Notes under the pieces: generated by a model
The model's database searches: none
What the model saw: only the letters and a program-made list of their open reading frames with translations
What the model was told of the DNA's origin: nothing
Part shown: one piece after another, positions 1 through 9,541 of the stretch
Layout: each line of letters starts with the position of its first letter
Position numbering within the stretch: the first letter of the stretch is position 1
DNA from: [Muricauda] lutisoli (nom. illeg.)
Lineage (GTDB): Bacteria; Bacteroidota; Bacteroidia; Flavobacteriales; Flavobacteriaceae
Length of the DNA stretch: 64,000 nucleotides
Reading direction: 5' to 3'
NCBI RefSeq assembly: GCF_017313105.1
Contig: NZ_JAFLND010000001.1
Location: 868,001 to 932,000, forward strand
Translations under genes and position numbers: made by a program

Positions 1-534
1 GGTTCCATTATTGCCCGTTTGAATCAGCTTGTAGATATGCTTTGTTTGCGTATCAATCCCCAATAAAACTGATTTGATTTCTGTGTTGGAATCAATCGGA
101 ATCAATTTTACATATTGAATTTTTCTGCCACCTACATTTTGAAGAATGTCCCATTGGTAATTGTGTCCTGTTTTGTAAAAGGTCAACATTTTAGATGGGC
201 TCACGTTGTCGTTATCCTCGTTTACGTCCTCAATGGTTACCTCCTCGTTTTCTGGAACCACGGTATATACTTTGTTTCCGTCGTACAATTGCTTGGCCCC
301 GAAATAATTCAACAAATACTTTTCTCCTTGGAGTGTTACATTTCCGTTGGTTTCCTGTTTTAAATTGGCTTCAGTGTTTTCCAAAGTGGATTGGAAGTCA
401 ATATAAATATTGTCGTAGCTCTGCACTTTGTTGTATACCTCGTCCAAAAGCTCTTTGGCCTTATCTGAGTTTTGTCCATAGGAAAATAGCCCTACTGTAA
501 ACAATGTTATTAAAAGAATACTTTTCTTGATCAT
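1..534 (-). CDS. lolA: LolA-family outer-membrane lipoprotein carrier (C-terminal end outside window)
   Basis: I translated this gene from the reverse strand; it runs off the left edge, so only the first 178 codons are present. The ATG at 534 begins a typical signal peptide (MIKKSILLITLFTVGLFSYG, with cleavage likely near the following Gln). The mature part shows LolA-type features: a helix with spaced charged residues (KAKELLDEVYNKV), then alternating beta strands such as NGNVTLQGEKYLLNYFG and a YDGNKVYTVVPE segment. LolA proteins carry lipoproteins through the periplasm to the outer membrane. The ATG follows the ftsK stop by 4 bases on the same strand, so the two are probably co-transcribed, an arrangement I recall as common in Flavobacteria. 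Family call is by translated pattern only. Confidence 0.75.
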   Translation of the reverse strand, partial: MIKKSILLITLFTVGLFSYGQNSDKAKELLDEVYNKVQSYDNIYIDFQSTLENTEANLKQETNGNVTLQGEKYLLNYFGAKQLYDGNKVYTVVPENEEVTIEDVNEDNDNVSPSKMLTFYKTGHNYQWDILQNVGGRKIQYVKLIPIDSNTEIKSVLLGIDTQTKHIYKLIQTGNNGT

Positions 535-538
535 GGTT

Positions 539-2926
539 TTATTTTGCTTCATTTTCTAATAGTTGATCTAAGGAATACATATCGGGAACCAGAACTTGTC
601 GCGCCTTGCTTCCTTCAAAAGGGCCTACGATTCCTGCAGCCTCCAACTGATCTATGATTCGACCAGCTCTATTGTACCCCAATTTTAATTTTCGTTGTAT
701 CAAAGAGGCGGAGCCTTGTTGAGCTGTTACAATTACTTCGGCAGCTTCCCTGAACATGGCATCTCTATCCGCGATATCATTATCAAGACTTGTGCCAGAT
801 TCTTCGCCCACATACTCTGGCAATAGATGAGCTTCTGGGTAGGCGCGTTGTGACCCGATATAGTCTGTGATTTTAGCCACTTCTGGCGTATCCACAAAGG
901 CACATTGTAGCCTTGTTACATCGTTCCCTTGCGTGTAGAGCATATCACCTCGTCCGATAAGCTGGTCCGCTCCCTGTGCGTCCAAAATGGTCCTGGAATC
1001 AATTTTTGAGGTTACCCTGAACGCTATCCGTGCTGGGAAATTGGCCTTTATGATACCTGTAATAACATTCACCGACGGTCTTTGCGTAGCAATGATCAAG
1101 TGAATACCGATCGCACGGGCCAATTGTGCCAATCTGGCAATAGGTGTTTCCACTTCCTTGCCGGCTGTCATGATCAAATCTGCAAATTCGTCGATGACAA
1201 GTACAATGTAGGGCAAGAATTTATGCCCGTCGTTCGGATTTAATTTTCTGGCCTTGAATTTGGTATTATACTCCTTTACGTTCCTTACCATAGCTGATTT
1301 GAGCAACTCGTAACGGTTGTCCATTTCAATACAAAGGGAGTTCAACGTGTTGATCACCTTGGTGTTGTCCGTAATGATGGCTTCCTCGGAATCGGGAAGT
1401 TTTGCCAAAAAGTGACGCTCAATTTTGTTGTACAGGGTCAATTCCACCTTTTTCGGGTCGACCAAGATAAATTTGACCTCTGCTGGATGCTTTTTATAGA
1501 GTAATGAGGTGATGACAGCATTCAACCCTACCGATTTTCCCTGACCGGTAGCACCAGCCATAAGCAAGTGTGGCATTTTGGCCAAGTCCACTACAAAAGT
1601 CTCGTTGCTGATGGTTTTTCCGAAAGCGATGGGCAGCTCCATCTCCGCTTTCTGGAATTTGTTGGAAGCAATCACCGATCGCATGGAAACAATGGTTGCG
1701 TTTTTGTTGGGCACCTCTATACCCACAGTCCCTTTTCCAGGGATAGGGGCAATGATACGGATTCCCAATGCAGCCAAGGACAGGGCGATGTCGTCTTCCA
1801 AATTTTTGATCTTGGAGATACGGATCCCGGCCTCGGGAACAATTTCGTATAGGGTTACCGTTGGGCCAATGGTCGCTTTGATTTGGGCAATCCCTATTTT
1901 GTAATTTTTGAGGGTGCTTACAATCCGGTTCTTGTTTTCCTCAAGTTCTTCTTGGTTAATGGTAATGCCTCCCGAAGCCCCGTGGGCCTCCAACAGATCC
2001 AATGTTGGGAATTTGTAGTTGCCCAATTCCAATTTGGGATCAAACTCCCCAAAATCCTCTACCAACTTGGCAGCTTTGGCATCGGTCTCTTCCTCTATGG
2101 TGGTTTCTTCGACCTTTAGGTCGATATCGGATTCCTCTTCTTCTGGAATGTTTACATCAAGTCCTGCTTCATCCAAAGGAGGAATATCCTTTTTATGGGT
2201 GTAGGTATCTATTTTTTCGGGAACGGTATCCTCTGTGGTCAGCTCAATGCTTCCTTCTTCATTATCCAATGTGGATTCCGTAGTGGTTTCGGTTGATGGA
2301 TCTTCATTAAAGTCCGACTTGATTTTTTGCTTTTGCCTTTTGAAGAAATTGGCGAATCCTTCTGGTGTAAAATTGAACAGTCTTACCAAAATCACCATCA
2401 AAACAAATATCAGAATCAAGAACACACCGATCTTACCTGTATAATCTTGGAGAAAATCGTTCATTTCATAACCAATGAGTCCTCCCAGCAGCGGAAAATC
2501 AGCAGCGAAAAAACCTAGGGCAACGGACACCCAGATGACCCCGACCAAGCCCCAAATCCATTTAGAGATCAAACGTGTTCCGTTTAGGCCAAGAAATAGA
2601 TAAAGCCCGGTAATGGCCAATAAGATCGGAAATATAAAAGAGGCCAGGCCAAAGCCTTTGTACATGAAAAAGTGGCTTACATTGGCCCCGAATTTGTTCA
2701 GTAAGTTGCTGGCTTCGGCATTGCGGTCGGCAAACTGGGACAGCATACTCTGATCCTCCTGCCATGTAAAATAAAATGACATAAAGGAGAAGAAAAGAGC
2801 AATACTTAGAACAATCAAAAGGCTACCAAAAATAATCTTGTTCTGCTTGGAAGGCTTAAAGGAAACCTTCTTCTTGGCAGTTGTGGTAGTTTTTTTTGAT
2901 TTGGATTTTGTTCGTTTTTTGGCCAT
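539..2926 (-). CDS. ftsK: DNA translocase FtsK/SpoIIIE
   Basis: 795 residues, within the family range. A basic Lys/Ser/Thr-rich N-terminus (about 1-30) is followed by about four membrane segments (roughly 30-185), an acidic linker (about 200-290), and the motor domain. Walker A is visible as GATGQGKS near residue 460 and Walker B as LVIDEFADL. The C-terminal winged-helix gamma domain (LIQRKLKLGYNRAGRIIDQLE) would recognise KOPS-like sequences. The protein pumps DNA at the division septum and helps resolve chromosome dimers with XerCD. It lies upstream of lolA in a leftward unit, and the dgkA stop is about 60 bases upstream. Nothing looks broken. Confidence 0.95.
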   Translation of the reverse strand: MAKKRTKSKSKKTTTTAKKKVSFKPSKQNKIIFGSLLIVLSIALFFSFMSFYFTWQEDQSMLSQFADRNAEASNLLNKFGANVSHFFMYKGFGLASFIFPILLAITGLYLFLGLNGTRLISKWIWGLVGVIWVSVALGFFAADFPLLGGLIGYEMNDFLQDYTGKIGVFLILIFVLMVILVRLFNFTPEGFANFFKRQKQKIKSDFNEDPSTETTTESTLDNEEGSIELTTEDTVPEKIDTYTHKKDIPPLDEAGLDVNIPEEEESDIDLKVEETTIEEETDAKAAKLVEDFGEFDPKLELGNYKFPTLDLLEAHGASGGITINQEELEENKNRIVSTLKNYKIGIAQIKATIGPTVTLYEIVPEAGIRISKIKNLEDDIALSLAALGIRIIAPIPGKGTVGIEVPNKNATIVSMRSVIASNKFQKAEMELPIAFGKTISNETFVVDLAKMPHLLMAGATGQGKSVGLNAVITSLLYKKHPAEVKFILVDPKKVELTLYNKIERHFLAKLPDSEEAIITDNTKVINTLNSLCIEMDNRYELLKSAMVRNVKEYNTKFKARKLNPNDGHKFLPYIVLVIDEFADLIMTAGKEVETPIARLAQLARAIGIHLIIATQRPSVNVITGIIKANFPARIAFRVTSKIDSRTILDAQGADQLIGRGDMLYTQGNDVTRLQCAFVDTPEVAKITDYIGSQRAYPEAHLLPEYVGEESGTSLDNDIADRDAMFREAAEVIVTAQQGSASLIQRKLKLGYNRAGRIIDQLEAAGIVGPFEGSKARQVLVPDMYSLDQLLENEAK

Positions 2927-2988
2927 TAATCAATTTTAAGCGGGGCTAAGTTACAAATTTACGTTGCTACTCGGGGTTATGGATTTTA

Positions 2989-3354
2989 CTAAAAGATTTT
3001 GGGCACATAGATGATCAAACCAATAATACTTGCTATAACCGATACTATCATAACGGCTCCTGCGGAAATATCTTTTATCACACCAATTTTAGGGTCCATA
3101 TTGGGCTGAATGTAGTCACAGATTTTTTCAACAGCCGTGTTCAACCCTTCGACGCCCATGACCAAACCAATGGCCAACAGCTGTAATATCCACTCTGTAT
3201 TCGAGATTTGAAAGTAGAAACCGAAAGCTGTAACGACCACAGCAATAACAGCTTGAATTTTGATGCTGGATTCTGTGCGCAATAATAGAAACATGCCTTT
3301 TAGGGCATATCCCACACTTTTTATCCTGTCCCTAAAAAAAGATTCTTTTGGCAT
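2989..3354 (-). CDS. dgkA: Diacylglycerol/undecaprenol kinase family protein
   Basis: 121 residues, typical for the small integral-membrane kinases of the DagK family. Visible are the amphipathic N-terminal surface helix (RDRIKSVGYALKGMFLLLRTE), three hydrophobic segments and the family signature VEGLNTAVEKICDYI, whose Glu and Asn residues bind ATP/Mg. The Gram-positive-type members phosphorylate undecaprenol, and others phosphorylate diacylglycerol; sequence alone does not settle the lipid substrate here. It is the first gene of the leftward dgkA-ftsK-lolA group. The 189 bp upstream, towards nhaC, contain nothing I can identify. Confidence 0.88.
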   Translation of the reverse strand: MPKESFFRDRIKSVGYALKGMFLLLRTESSIKIQAVIAVVVTAFGFYFQISNTEWILQLLAIGLVMGVEGLNTAVEKICDYIQPNMDPKIGVIKDISAGAVMIVSVIASIIGLIIYVPKIF

Positions 3355-3543
3355 TTAAAATGCTTCAAGTATGTTTTGAAAATGGTTGCAATGCTGCAGT
3401 AAAGAGCAAGTTCGGTGCCAAAAATACTAAAAAACTCTCCTAAAAGTGTGTTGTAAAAGTATCTGGTCCACAACTATTTTAAAGGATGGCCCCATCGGCA
3501 TTGAAACCATAAACAACACAATTGAAAAAGTTGGTCAGAATGA

Positions 3544-5040
3544 CTAACTGCTTGGACTATTACTTGTGGCCAATTGCTTGATCTTTATTCTGAATGCAGC
3601 AAAAAGCAAGGTCATAAACGGGCTTAACCAGTTGAAGACAGCATACATGGCGTACTCTCCGACACCAACGCCCAAAACCCCACTATGGTAGGCTCCACAT
3701 GTGTTCCAAGGTACCAAGACCGAGGTTACAGTACCTGAATCTTCCAAAGACCGGCTGAGGTTTTCAGGGGCTAGTCCACGTTCCTTATAGGCCTTGGCAA
3801 ACATTTTACCAGGTACTACGATGGCCAAATATTGGTCGGATGCGGTTACGTTTAAAGCCAAACAACTCCCTACGGTACTGGCGAAGAGCCCAAAGGTGGT
3901 CTTGGCCAATTTCAGAAGGGATTCTGTAATACGCTCCAAAGCTCCGATACCGTCCATAATGCCTCCAAAAACCATGGCACATACAATCAGCCAAATAGTG
4001 CCGAGCATACCGGACATTCCGCCCGAAGAGAATAGGTCGTTCAAGGCTGGATCGTCGGTAGCTATGTTAGTATCAACGGTTATCGCATTTAAAATGCCTT
4101 TGTAGCCTGTTTCAAAGTTCAATGCGGATCCCCCACCAATGTTGGCGACAATATCGGGCTGAAAAATAAGTGCAAAAACACCGCCCAATAAGGTCCCGAT
4201 CAAAAGGGCCATTAACGGAGGTGCTTTTTTTACGATCAATAAGATTACCACTAAGGGCACTAAAAACAACCAACCATTTATGTTAAAAGTGCCACCAATA
4301 TTTTCTAGAAGAGAACTTGTATCTGCCACACCCGACGTATCAATGGTAAAACCAAGTATGATGAACACGATCAAGGTGACCACAATCGTGGGAACAGTAG
4401 TGTAGGTCATGTAACGAATATGGGAGAACAAATCGCCACCAGCCATGGCAGGTGCCAAGTTGGTGGTATCGCTCAATGGCGACATTTTATCACCGAAGTA
4501 AGCACCGGAAAGCACAGCTCCCGCCGTCATCCCTAAGGAAATGCCCAAGGCGTCGCCTATACCAATCAAAGCAATACCTACAGTTGCCGCCGTGGTCCAA
4601 CTACTTCCGGTAGCTATGGATATTATGGCGCAAATAATTACGCTGGCGGCCAAAAATATAGTGGGATTCAGTATTTGAAGTCCATAATAGATCATGGCGG
4701 GAATAATACCGCTGACCAACCAAGTGCCCGATAAAGCGCCGACCATTAAAAGAATGAGTAAAGCTCCCGTGGTAGACCTTACATTTTCGGCCACTTCCGC
4801 AATCATCTGTTTGTAGGATACCTTATTGAAAATACCGACGATGGCGGCTACGGCACCCCCCATCAACAAAATGAATTGGTTGGAACCACTTAGGGCATCG
4901 TCCCCAAAAACATATACATTATAGGCCAACATGGCAACCAAGGCAAAAACAGGGATCAATGCTTCCCCAATGGTTAAATCTTTATTTTCTACAATGCGTT
5001 CATTCTCCCTAAATTTTGGCTTTTCCGTTTTTTTCGGCAT
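3544..5040 (-). CDS. nhaC: Na+/H+ antiporter, NhaC family
   Basis: 498 residues with about 11-12 hydrophobic segments. Family-typical stretches include TGSSWTTAATVGIALIGIG, GAVLSGAYFGDKMSPLSDTTNLAPA and SGTVTSVLVPWNTCGAYHSGVLGV. These conserved polar breaks in membrane helices are characteristic of NhaC/ArsB-type exchangers. The expected role is sodium extrusion coupled to proton uptake at the inner membrane, which suits a marine lifestyle. The ATG start is followed by a charged cytoplasmic N-terminus. It is transcribed leftward and stands alone. A 21-bp inverted repeat lies 72 bp upstream (separate entry). Members of this family may also exchange malate/lactate, which cannot be excluded. Confidence 0.88.
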   Translation of the reverse strand: MPKKTEKPKFRENERIVENKDLTIGEALIPVFALVAMLAYNVYVFGDDALSGSNQFILLMGGAVAAIVGIFNKVSYKQMIAEVAENVRSTTGALLILLMVGALSGTWLVSGIIPAMIYYGLQILNPTIFLAASVIICAIISIATGSSWTTAATVGIALIGIGDALGISLGMTAGAVLSGAYFGDKMSPLSDTTNLAPAMAGGDLFSHIRYMTYTTVPTIVVTLIVFIILGFTIDTSGVADTSSLLENIGGTFNINGWLFLVPLVVILLIVKKAPPLMALLIGTLLGGVFALIFQPDIVANIGGGSALNFETGYKGILNAITVDTNIATDDPALNDLFSSGGMSGMLGTIWLIVCAMVFGGIMDGIGALERITESLLKLAKTTFGLFASTVGSCLALNVTASDQYLAIVVPGKMFAKAYKERGLAPENLSRSLEDSGTVTSVLVPWNTCGAYHSGVLGVGVGEYAMYAVFNWLSPFMTLLFAAFRIKIKQLATSNSPSS

Positions 5041-5111
5041 TTGGTCTGAGTTTGTTAGAAGGTAATATTACGATTTTGCACTATGTTGTGCAAACAGCAT
5101 ATATTCCGTTC

Positions 5112-5132
5112 CGCTTAATCGTAGGTTAAGCG
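5112..5132. promoter_or_regulatory. Perfect inverted repeat upstream of nhaC
   Basis: CGCTTAA, 7-bp spacer, TTAAGCG: two perfect 7-bp arms. It lies between the nhaC start (5040) and the downstream end of the DUF4386 gene (5240). Such a spacing fits a dimeric regulator operator, or a short hairpin in the nhaC leader. Function is inferred only from position and symmetry. Confidence 0.3.
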
Positions 5133-5239
5133 AATAAAGCCAATGTTCCGATATGTGTACTGGTTTTGGCAATTCAGAGTGGATTTAGTGGTAGTAGAAT
5201 CCATTGGGATATTGAAAAATTGTTGTGAACGGTTTTAAA

Positions 5240-5947
5240 TCAATTTTCTTTGGTTACAGGTCTTATTCCAAAAATCAATAAATACCCTATCATCCAGAAC
5301 TCCCCGATCGTAGCAGGTAAAGTGAGTATTCTTGTCCATGAACCTGTTGTGACACCGGAATAGTTTATGATGGTACTTAACAGATAGCCAACTCCACCAA
5401 CAATTAATGTTCTGCCCAACCACACAGGCATTCTTTTTGAACTGGTAATGATGTACCCCAATGGAATGAGCCAAAGGCCAAAGAACAAACCGCCAACGCT
5501 CCAAGAATTTGATATAACGTTGGACAGCACATCAATGGATATTATCTTATCTTCCAACAATTGAGAAGATAGGGCTATTTTAATGGAAGCGCCCATAGCT
5601 ATGGCGCTGACCATGATAACAACTGCATTAACGGTTCCCCAGATCGCTGTTGCGAGTGCAGCCCATTCATTGCAACTTTTAAATAGGCGGTAAAACCAAA
5701 TGGCAGTAAGTGCTTGTGAAACGATAATCACCAACTCCAACAATAACCTAAGCCTCGCAACTGTTTCTGCCTCTAGAATGTTGCTCAATGTTTGTTCGGG
5801 GTTGGCACTGTAGACCTGTGAGTGGAGTATGAGAAACCCTAAAATGCCGGATATAGCCATAAGTAGGTACCATATTCCGGCCGTTCTTGCTGTTGCCAAT
5901 AACTTACTTCGTTTATCGTCAATATTCAGATTCAAACCTTTATCCAT
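5240..5947 (-). CDS. DUF4386 family membrane protein
   Basis: 235 residues with about six membrane segments. The pattern matches the DUF4386 family: an N-terminal RTAGIWYLLMAISG helix, a luminal stretch before LLLELVIIVSQALTAIWFYRLFK, the SVGGLFFGLWLIPLGYII segment and a final PATIGEFWMIGYLLIFG helix. This family is common in Bacteroidota and its biochemical function is unknown to me. The ATG start at 5947 follows a short AT-rich gap. It is transcribed leftward and is not tightly coupled to a neighbour. The family call rests on the segment pattern. Confidence 0.75.
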   Translation of the reverse strand: MDKGLNLNIDDKRSKLLATARTAGIWYLLMAISGILGFLILHSQVYSANPEQTLSNILEAETVARLRLLLELVIIVSQALTAIWFYRLFKSCNEWAALATAIWGTVNAVVIMVSAIAMGASIKIALSSQLLEDKIISIDVLSNVISNSWSVGGLFFGLWLIPLGYIITSSKRMPVWLGRTLIVGGVGYLLSTIINYSGVTTGSWTRILTLPATIGEFWMIGYLLIFGIRPVTKEN

Positions 5948-6043
5948 TCGCTCCTAAAATTTCAATTTAGCTGATTAAACTAATATGGGACGATAAAAAG
6001 TGCATTTTGATACAAGAAAACTTAGATTCTGTACTGCTAGCAC

Positions 6044-7264
6044 CTATGTCAAACTAGTTTCGGGCGATAAAATATCCAGCTTTTCCATACAGCTTCGCAT
6101 GGTAATATATGTTTTATGGATGTCGTTGTCCAGACCAATAGAGAAACGGATAAGTCCTTGGGACAGTCCGAGTTCTTTTTGTTCTTCTTCAGGTATTTCG
6201 GAAGAGGTGGAAGTTCCCGAAGCACTGAACAAGGTTTTGTAAAAACCAAGGCTTACCGCTAAATACCCCAACTTTTCTTTTTGCATCAATTCCATCAGTG
6301 CGTTGGCTCTTTCTACCGAACCGACATCGAGGGTAAGCATACCACCAAAACCGTATTCGTGGTTCATCTGTGATTTCATGAGGTCGTGGCCAGAATGACT
6401 TTCCAATCCAGGATATACCACTTTTAAACCATCCTTCTCAAATTGTTTGGCCAAGTAATGGGCATTTTCACTGTGTTTTTTGATTCGAATGTGCAGCGTT
6501 CGCATATTTTTTAAAATGGAAGCGGCACGTAAACTGTCCAATGTACTTCCCAATAACATTCCAGCTCCATTGTTCACATCTTTTAAACTCAAGCAGAAAT
6601 CCGCCGTACCACAAACAGCGCCTGCCACACAGTCGCTACTGCCATTGATGAATTTGGTTAAACTGTGCACTACAATATCGGCACCTAGTTGTGCTGCATT
6701 AATGGTTAACGGAGAAAAAGTGTTGTCCACTATTAAAGGCATATCATTTTTCTTGGCGATTTTTGATAGTGACGGGATATCGGCAACTTCCAATAATGGG
6801 TTGCTAATGGCTTCACAATAAATCATTTTGGTTTTGGACGTGATGGATTTTTCTACGGTATCCAAATCGGTGATGTCAACAAAGGAAACATCAATGTTGA
6901 ATTTCTTCACAAAATTCTTAAGAAAAGCATAAGTGCCCCCATAAATAGTTCTACTGCAAACAATATGATCGCCCGAATCACATAATTGTAGAATCACAGC
7001 GGTGATGGCGCCCATTCCGCTAGCGTACACATTGGCGGACTCCGTTCCTTCCAATTGTGCCATGGCTTCCCCCAAATATAGGTTGGAAGGGGAGGAGTGA
7101 CGGCTGTACAGGTAGCAGCCTTCGGTGTTTCCTTCGAACGTATCGAACATGGTCTTTGCTGACAGGAAAGTGTAAGTTGATGAATCTGAAATAGAAGGGT
7201 TTACACCTCCGAATTCACCAAAATATTGAAGGTCTTGTATGTGTTCTGATGCTTTATAGTCCAT
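6044..7264 (-). CDS. PLP-dependent Cys/Met-metabolism enzyme, methionine gamma-lyase-like
   Basis: 406 residues, full length for the Cys/Met metabolism PLP family. Family hallmarks are seen in order: YSRHSSPSNLYLGEAMAQLEG, YASGMGAITAVILQL, an SNPLLEVADI stretch with the PLP-ring Asp in IVDNTFSP, and the Schiff-base lysine in VHSLTKFINGSSD near residue 204. Related enzymes break methionine into methanethiol, ammonia and 2-oxobutyrate; cystathionine beta/gamma-lyase or O-acetylhomoserine sulfhydrylase activity remains possible. It is divergent from an Lrp/AsnC regulator 150 bp away, an arrangement typical of regulators of amino-acid catabolism, so this gene is the natural target. 2-Oxobutyrate would feed isoleucine synthesis by the ilv genes elsewhere in the window. 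Confidence 0.8.
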   Translation of the reverse strand: MDYKASEHIQDLQYFGEFGGVNPSISDSSTYTFLSAKTMFDTFEGNTEGCYLYSRHSSPSNLYLGEAMAQLEGTESANVYASGMGAITAVILQLCDSGDHIVCSRTIYGGTYAFLKNFVKKFNIDVSFVDITDLDTVEKSITSKTKMIYCEAISNPLLEVADIPSLSKIAKKNDMPLIVDNTFSPLTINAAQLGADIVVHSLTKFINGSSDCVAGAVCGTADFCLSLKDVNNGAGMLLGSTLDSLRAASILKNMRTLHIRIKKHSENAHYLAKQFEKDGLKVVYPGLESHSGHDLMKSQMNHEYGFGGMLTLDVGSVERANALMELMQKEKLGYLAVSLGFYKTLFSASGTSTSSEIPEEEQKELGLSQGLIRFSIGLDNDIHKTYITMRSCMEKLDILSPETSLT

Positions 7265-7414
7265 AATGTACAGTTTTTAGTAAAATTATGAATTTGTAGA
7301 CCCTAAGTCAAGAGTATTGTATAAATGAAGATTATTTGACATTAAAAATAATATTATTAGGAAAATAATCTATAAAATGTGATTTTAGCCGCATAGACTA
7401 GAAAATTCGTCGGT

Positions 7415-7873
7415 ATGAAATTGGATAGCATAGACATTGAACTGATAAGATTGCTTCAAGCGGACAGTAAAAAAACAACCAAACAATATGCAGATGCGCT
7501 GAATTTGTCCAAAACGGCCGTTTATGAGCGTATCCGCCGGTTGGAGCGGAATGGGGTAATTACACAATACACCGCTTTGGTGGATAAGTTAAAGGTAGGG
7601 CGCGACTTTATGGTACTTTGTCAGATTCGATTGGTGCAACATACCAAAGAAAATGTCCTAAAGTTTGAACGCGAAGTACTGCAATTGGAAGAAGTCTCCG
7701 AATGTTTCCACGTGGGCGGGGATTACGACTACATTTTAAAGATCTATGTAAAGGATATGAAGAGCTATCGAGAGTTCATGGTCACTAAGCTCACAGCCAT
7801 TGCAAATATCGGGAACACCCAAAGCTCTTTTGTGATCAACGAAGTGAAGAACAGCCCATCCGTTCATATCTAA
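7415..7873 (+). CDS. Lrp/AsnC-family transcriptional regulator
   Basis: 152 residues. The N-terminal winged helix-turn-helix is clear (LDSIDIELIRLLQADSKKTT, then LNLSKTAVYERIRRLERNGVI), followed by the ligand-binding RAM domain (FMVLCQIRLVQHTKENVLKF, then a GGDYDYILKIYVKDM stretch). Such proteins form octamers and respond to amino acids. Divergent placement beside the methionine gamma-lyase-like gene suggests that it controls that gene and itself from the shared 150-bp gap, which is very AT-rich. The ATG start and the length agree with the family. No operator was pinned down. Confidence 0.9.
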   Translation: MKLDSIDIELIRLLQADSKKTTKQYADALNLSKTAVYERIRRLERNGVITQYTALVDKLKVGRDFMVLCQIRLVQHTKENVLKFEREVLQLEEVSECFHVGGDYDYILKIYVKDMKSYREFMVTKLTAIANIGNTQSSFVINEVKNSPSVHI

Positions 7874-8080
7874 TATAAAATCAACAATTAACAATGACCA
7901 ATAATCCAAACTATCTGACCATCTAGAAATCGAACCATCCAAAAATCAAATATTCTCCCTTCAGCCTTAACCCAACAATCCAACAGAATTGATTGGGACT
8001 GTCCCGAAAAACATTTGTATTTTTACGCTTGTTTTAACGAAACACAGTTTTTAAGCAATTATCCTTACAAATAATACAAT

Positions 8081-9484
8081 ATGAATCAATATGATGTAGC
8101 CATCATCGGCTCTGGACCAGGGGGCTATGTGGCGGCCATTCGATGTGCCCAATTGGGAATGAAAACGGCAATTATAGAAAAGTATGCCACGCTTGGTGGA
8201 ACCTGCCTCAATGTAGGTTGCATCCCATCCAAGGCGCTTTTGGACTCATCACACCATTACGAAGATGCCGTAAAACACTTTGAGGAGCACGGCATTGATA
8301 TTCCAGGTGAAGTAAAAGTGAACTTGGAGCAAATGATTGCCCGCAAACAAGGTGTAGTGGATCAGACCACCAAAGGCATCGATTTTTTGATGAACAAAAA
8401 CAAGATTGATGTATATCACGGAGTGGGAAGCTTCAAAGATGCTACGCACATCAATATTGTAAAAGAAGATGGAGAGGAGACCATTGAGGCCAAGAAGATT
8501 ATCATAGCTACAGGTTCAAAACCTTCGTCCCTACCGTTTATTGAAATTGATAAAGAACGAGTGATCACGTCTACCGAGGCGTTGAAATTGAAAGAGGTTC
8601 CAAAACACCTGATCGTAATTGGCGGCGGGGTCATTGGACTGGAGCTCGGACAAGTATACAAGCGCTTGGGTGCCGATGTAACCGTAGTGGAGTACATGGA
8701 CCGTATTATTCCGGGGATGGACGGTGCATTGTCCAAGGAACTCACCAAAGTGATGAAAAAACAAAAAGTGAAGTTCAATCTTTCCCATAAAGTAAAATCC
8801 GTGGAGCGCAAAGGTGACGAGGTAATCGTAAAGGCCGATGACAAAAAGGACAAGGAAGTGACCATAAAAGGCGACTATTGTTTGGTCAGCGTTGGCCGTA
8901 AGCCCTATACCGATGGATTGAACGCCGAAGCTGCAGGAGTGAAACTGGATGAACGGGGCAGGGTAGAGGTGAACGAACACTTACAGACCAATGTTTCCAA
9001 TATTTACGCTATTGGCGATGTGGTAAAAGGAGCCATGCTGGCGCACAAAGCTGAAGAAGAGGGAACCATGGTTGCCGAAATCTTGGCGGGTCAAAAACCA
9101 CATATCGATTATAATTTGATTCCCGGAGTGGTTTACACCTGGCCAGAAGTTGCGGCTGTAGGTAAAACAGAAGAGCAATTGAAGGAAGAAGGCGTGGAAT
9201 ACAAATCAGGTCAGTTCCCCATGCGTGCTTTGGGAAGAGCCCGAGCCAGTATGGATATTGATGGTTTTGTGAAAATTCTTGCCGATAAGAACACCGATGA
9301 GGTATTGGGTGTCCACATGATCGGGGCGCGTTGTGCCGATTTAATCACAGAAGGTGTCACGGCCATGGAGTTTAGGGCATCCGCAGAGGATATTTCCCGC
9401 ATGAGCCACGCCCACCCAACTTTTGCGGAAGCTGTTAAGGAAGCTGCTTTGGCTGCAACCGATGATAGGGCGCTGCACGTGTAG
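8081..9484 (+). CDS. lpdA: Dihydrolipoyl dehydrogenase (E3)
   Basis: 467 residues, complete. An N-terminal FAD-binding GSGPGGYVAAIRCAQLG is followed by the redox-active disulfide in GGTCLNVGCIPSK (Cys42 and Cys47). The NAD-binding GGGVIGLELGQVYKRLGADV lies mid-protein, then the second FAD motif (NIYAIGDVVKGAMLAHKAEEEG). The C-terminal interface motif HAHPTFAEAVKEA supplies the catalytic His-Glu pair. The enzyme reoxidises lipoamide in 2-oxoacid dehydrogenase and glycine-cleavage complexes. No E1/E2 genes are adjacent, so it is probably a shared E3. A bidirectional terminator follows the stop codon. Confidence 0.96.
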   Translation: MNQYDVAIIGSGPGGYVAAIRCAQLGMKTAIIEKYATLGGTCLNVGCIPSKALLDSSHHYEDAVKHFEEHGIDIPGEVKVNLEQMIARKQGVVDQTTKGIDFLMNKNKIDVYHGVGSFKDATHINIVKEDGEETIEAKKIIIATGSKPSSLPFIEIDKERVITSTEALKLKEVPKHLIVIGGGVIGLELGQVYKRLGADVTVVEYMDRIIPGMDGALSKELTKVMKKQKVKFNLSHKVKSVERKGDEVIVKADDKKDKEVTIKGDYCLVSVGRKPYTDGLNAEAAGVKLDERGRVEVNEHLQTNVSNIYAIGDVVKGAMLAHKAEEEGTMVAEILAGQKPHIDYNLIPGVVYTWPEVAAVGKTEEQLKEEGVEYKSGQFPMRALGRARASMDIDGFVKILADKNTDEVLGVHMIGARCADLITEGVTAMEFRASAEDISRMSHAHPTFAEAVKEAALAATDDRALHV

Positions 9485-9507
9485 TCAGAGAAAAGTCAAG
9501 AAATATG

Positions 9508-9541
9508 AAAAGCATTCAGTCTTACGATTGGATGCTTTTTT
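9508..9541. terminator. Bidirectional intrinsic terminator between lpdA and the DUF1624 gene
   Basis: An 11-bp stem (AAAAGCATTCA with TGGATGCTTTT, two G-T pairs) with a 10-base loop is flanked by an A-run on the left and a T-run on the right. It lies between convergent genes and would work for both strands. On the reverse strand the distal gene's stop codon overlaps its edge. Confidence 0.8.
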
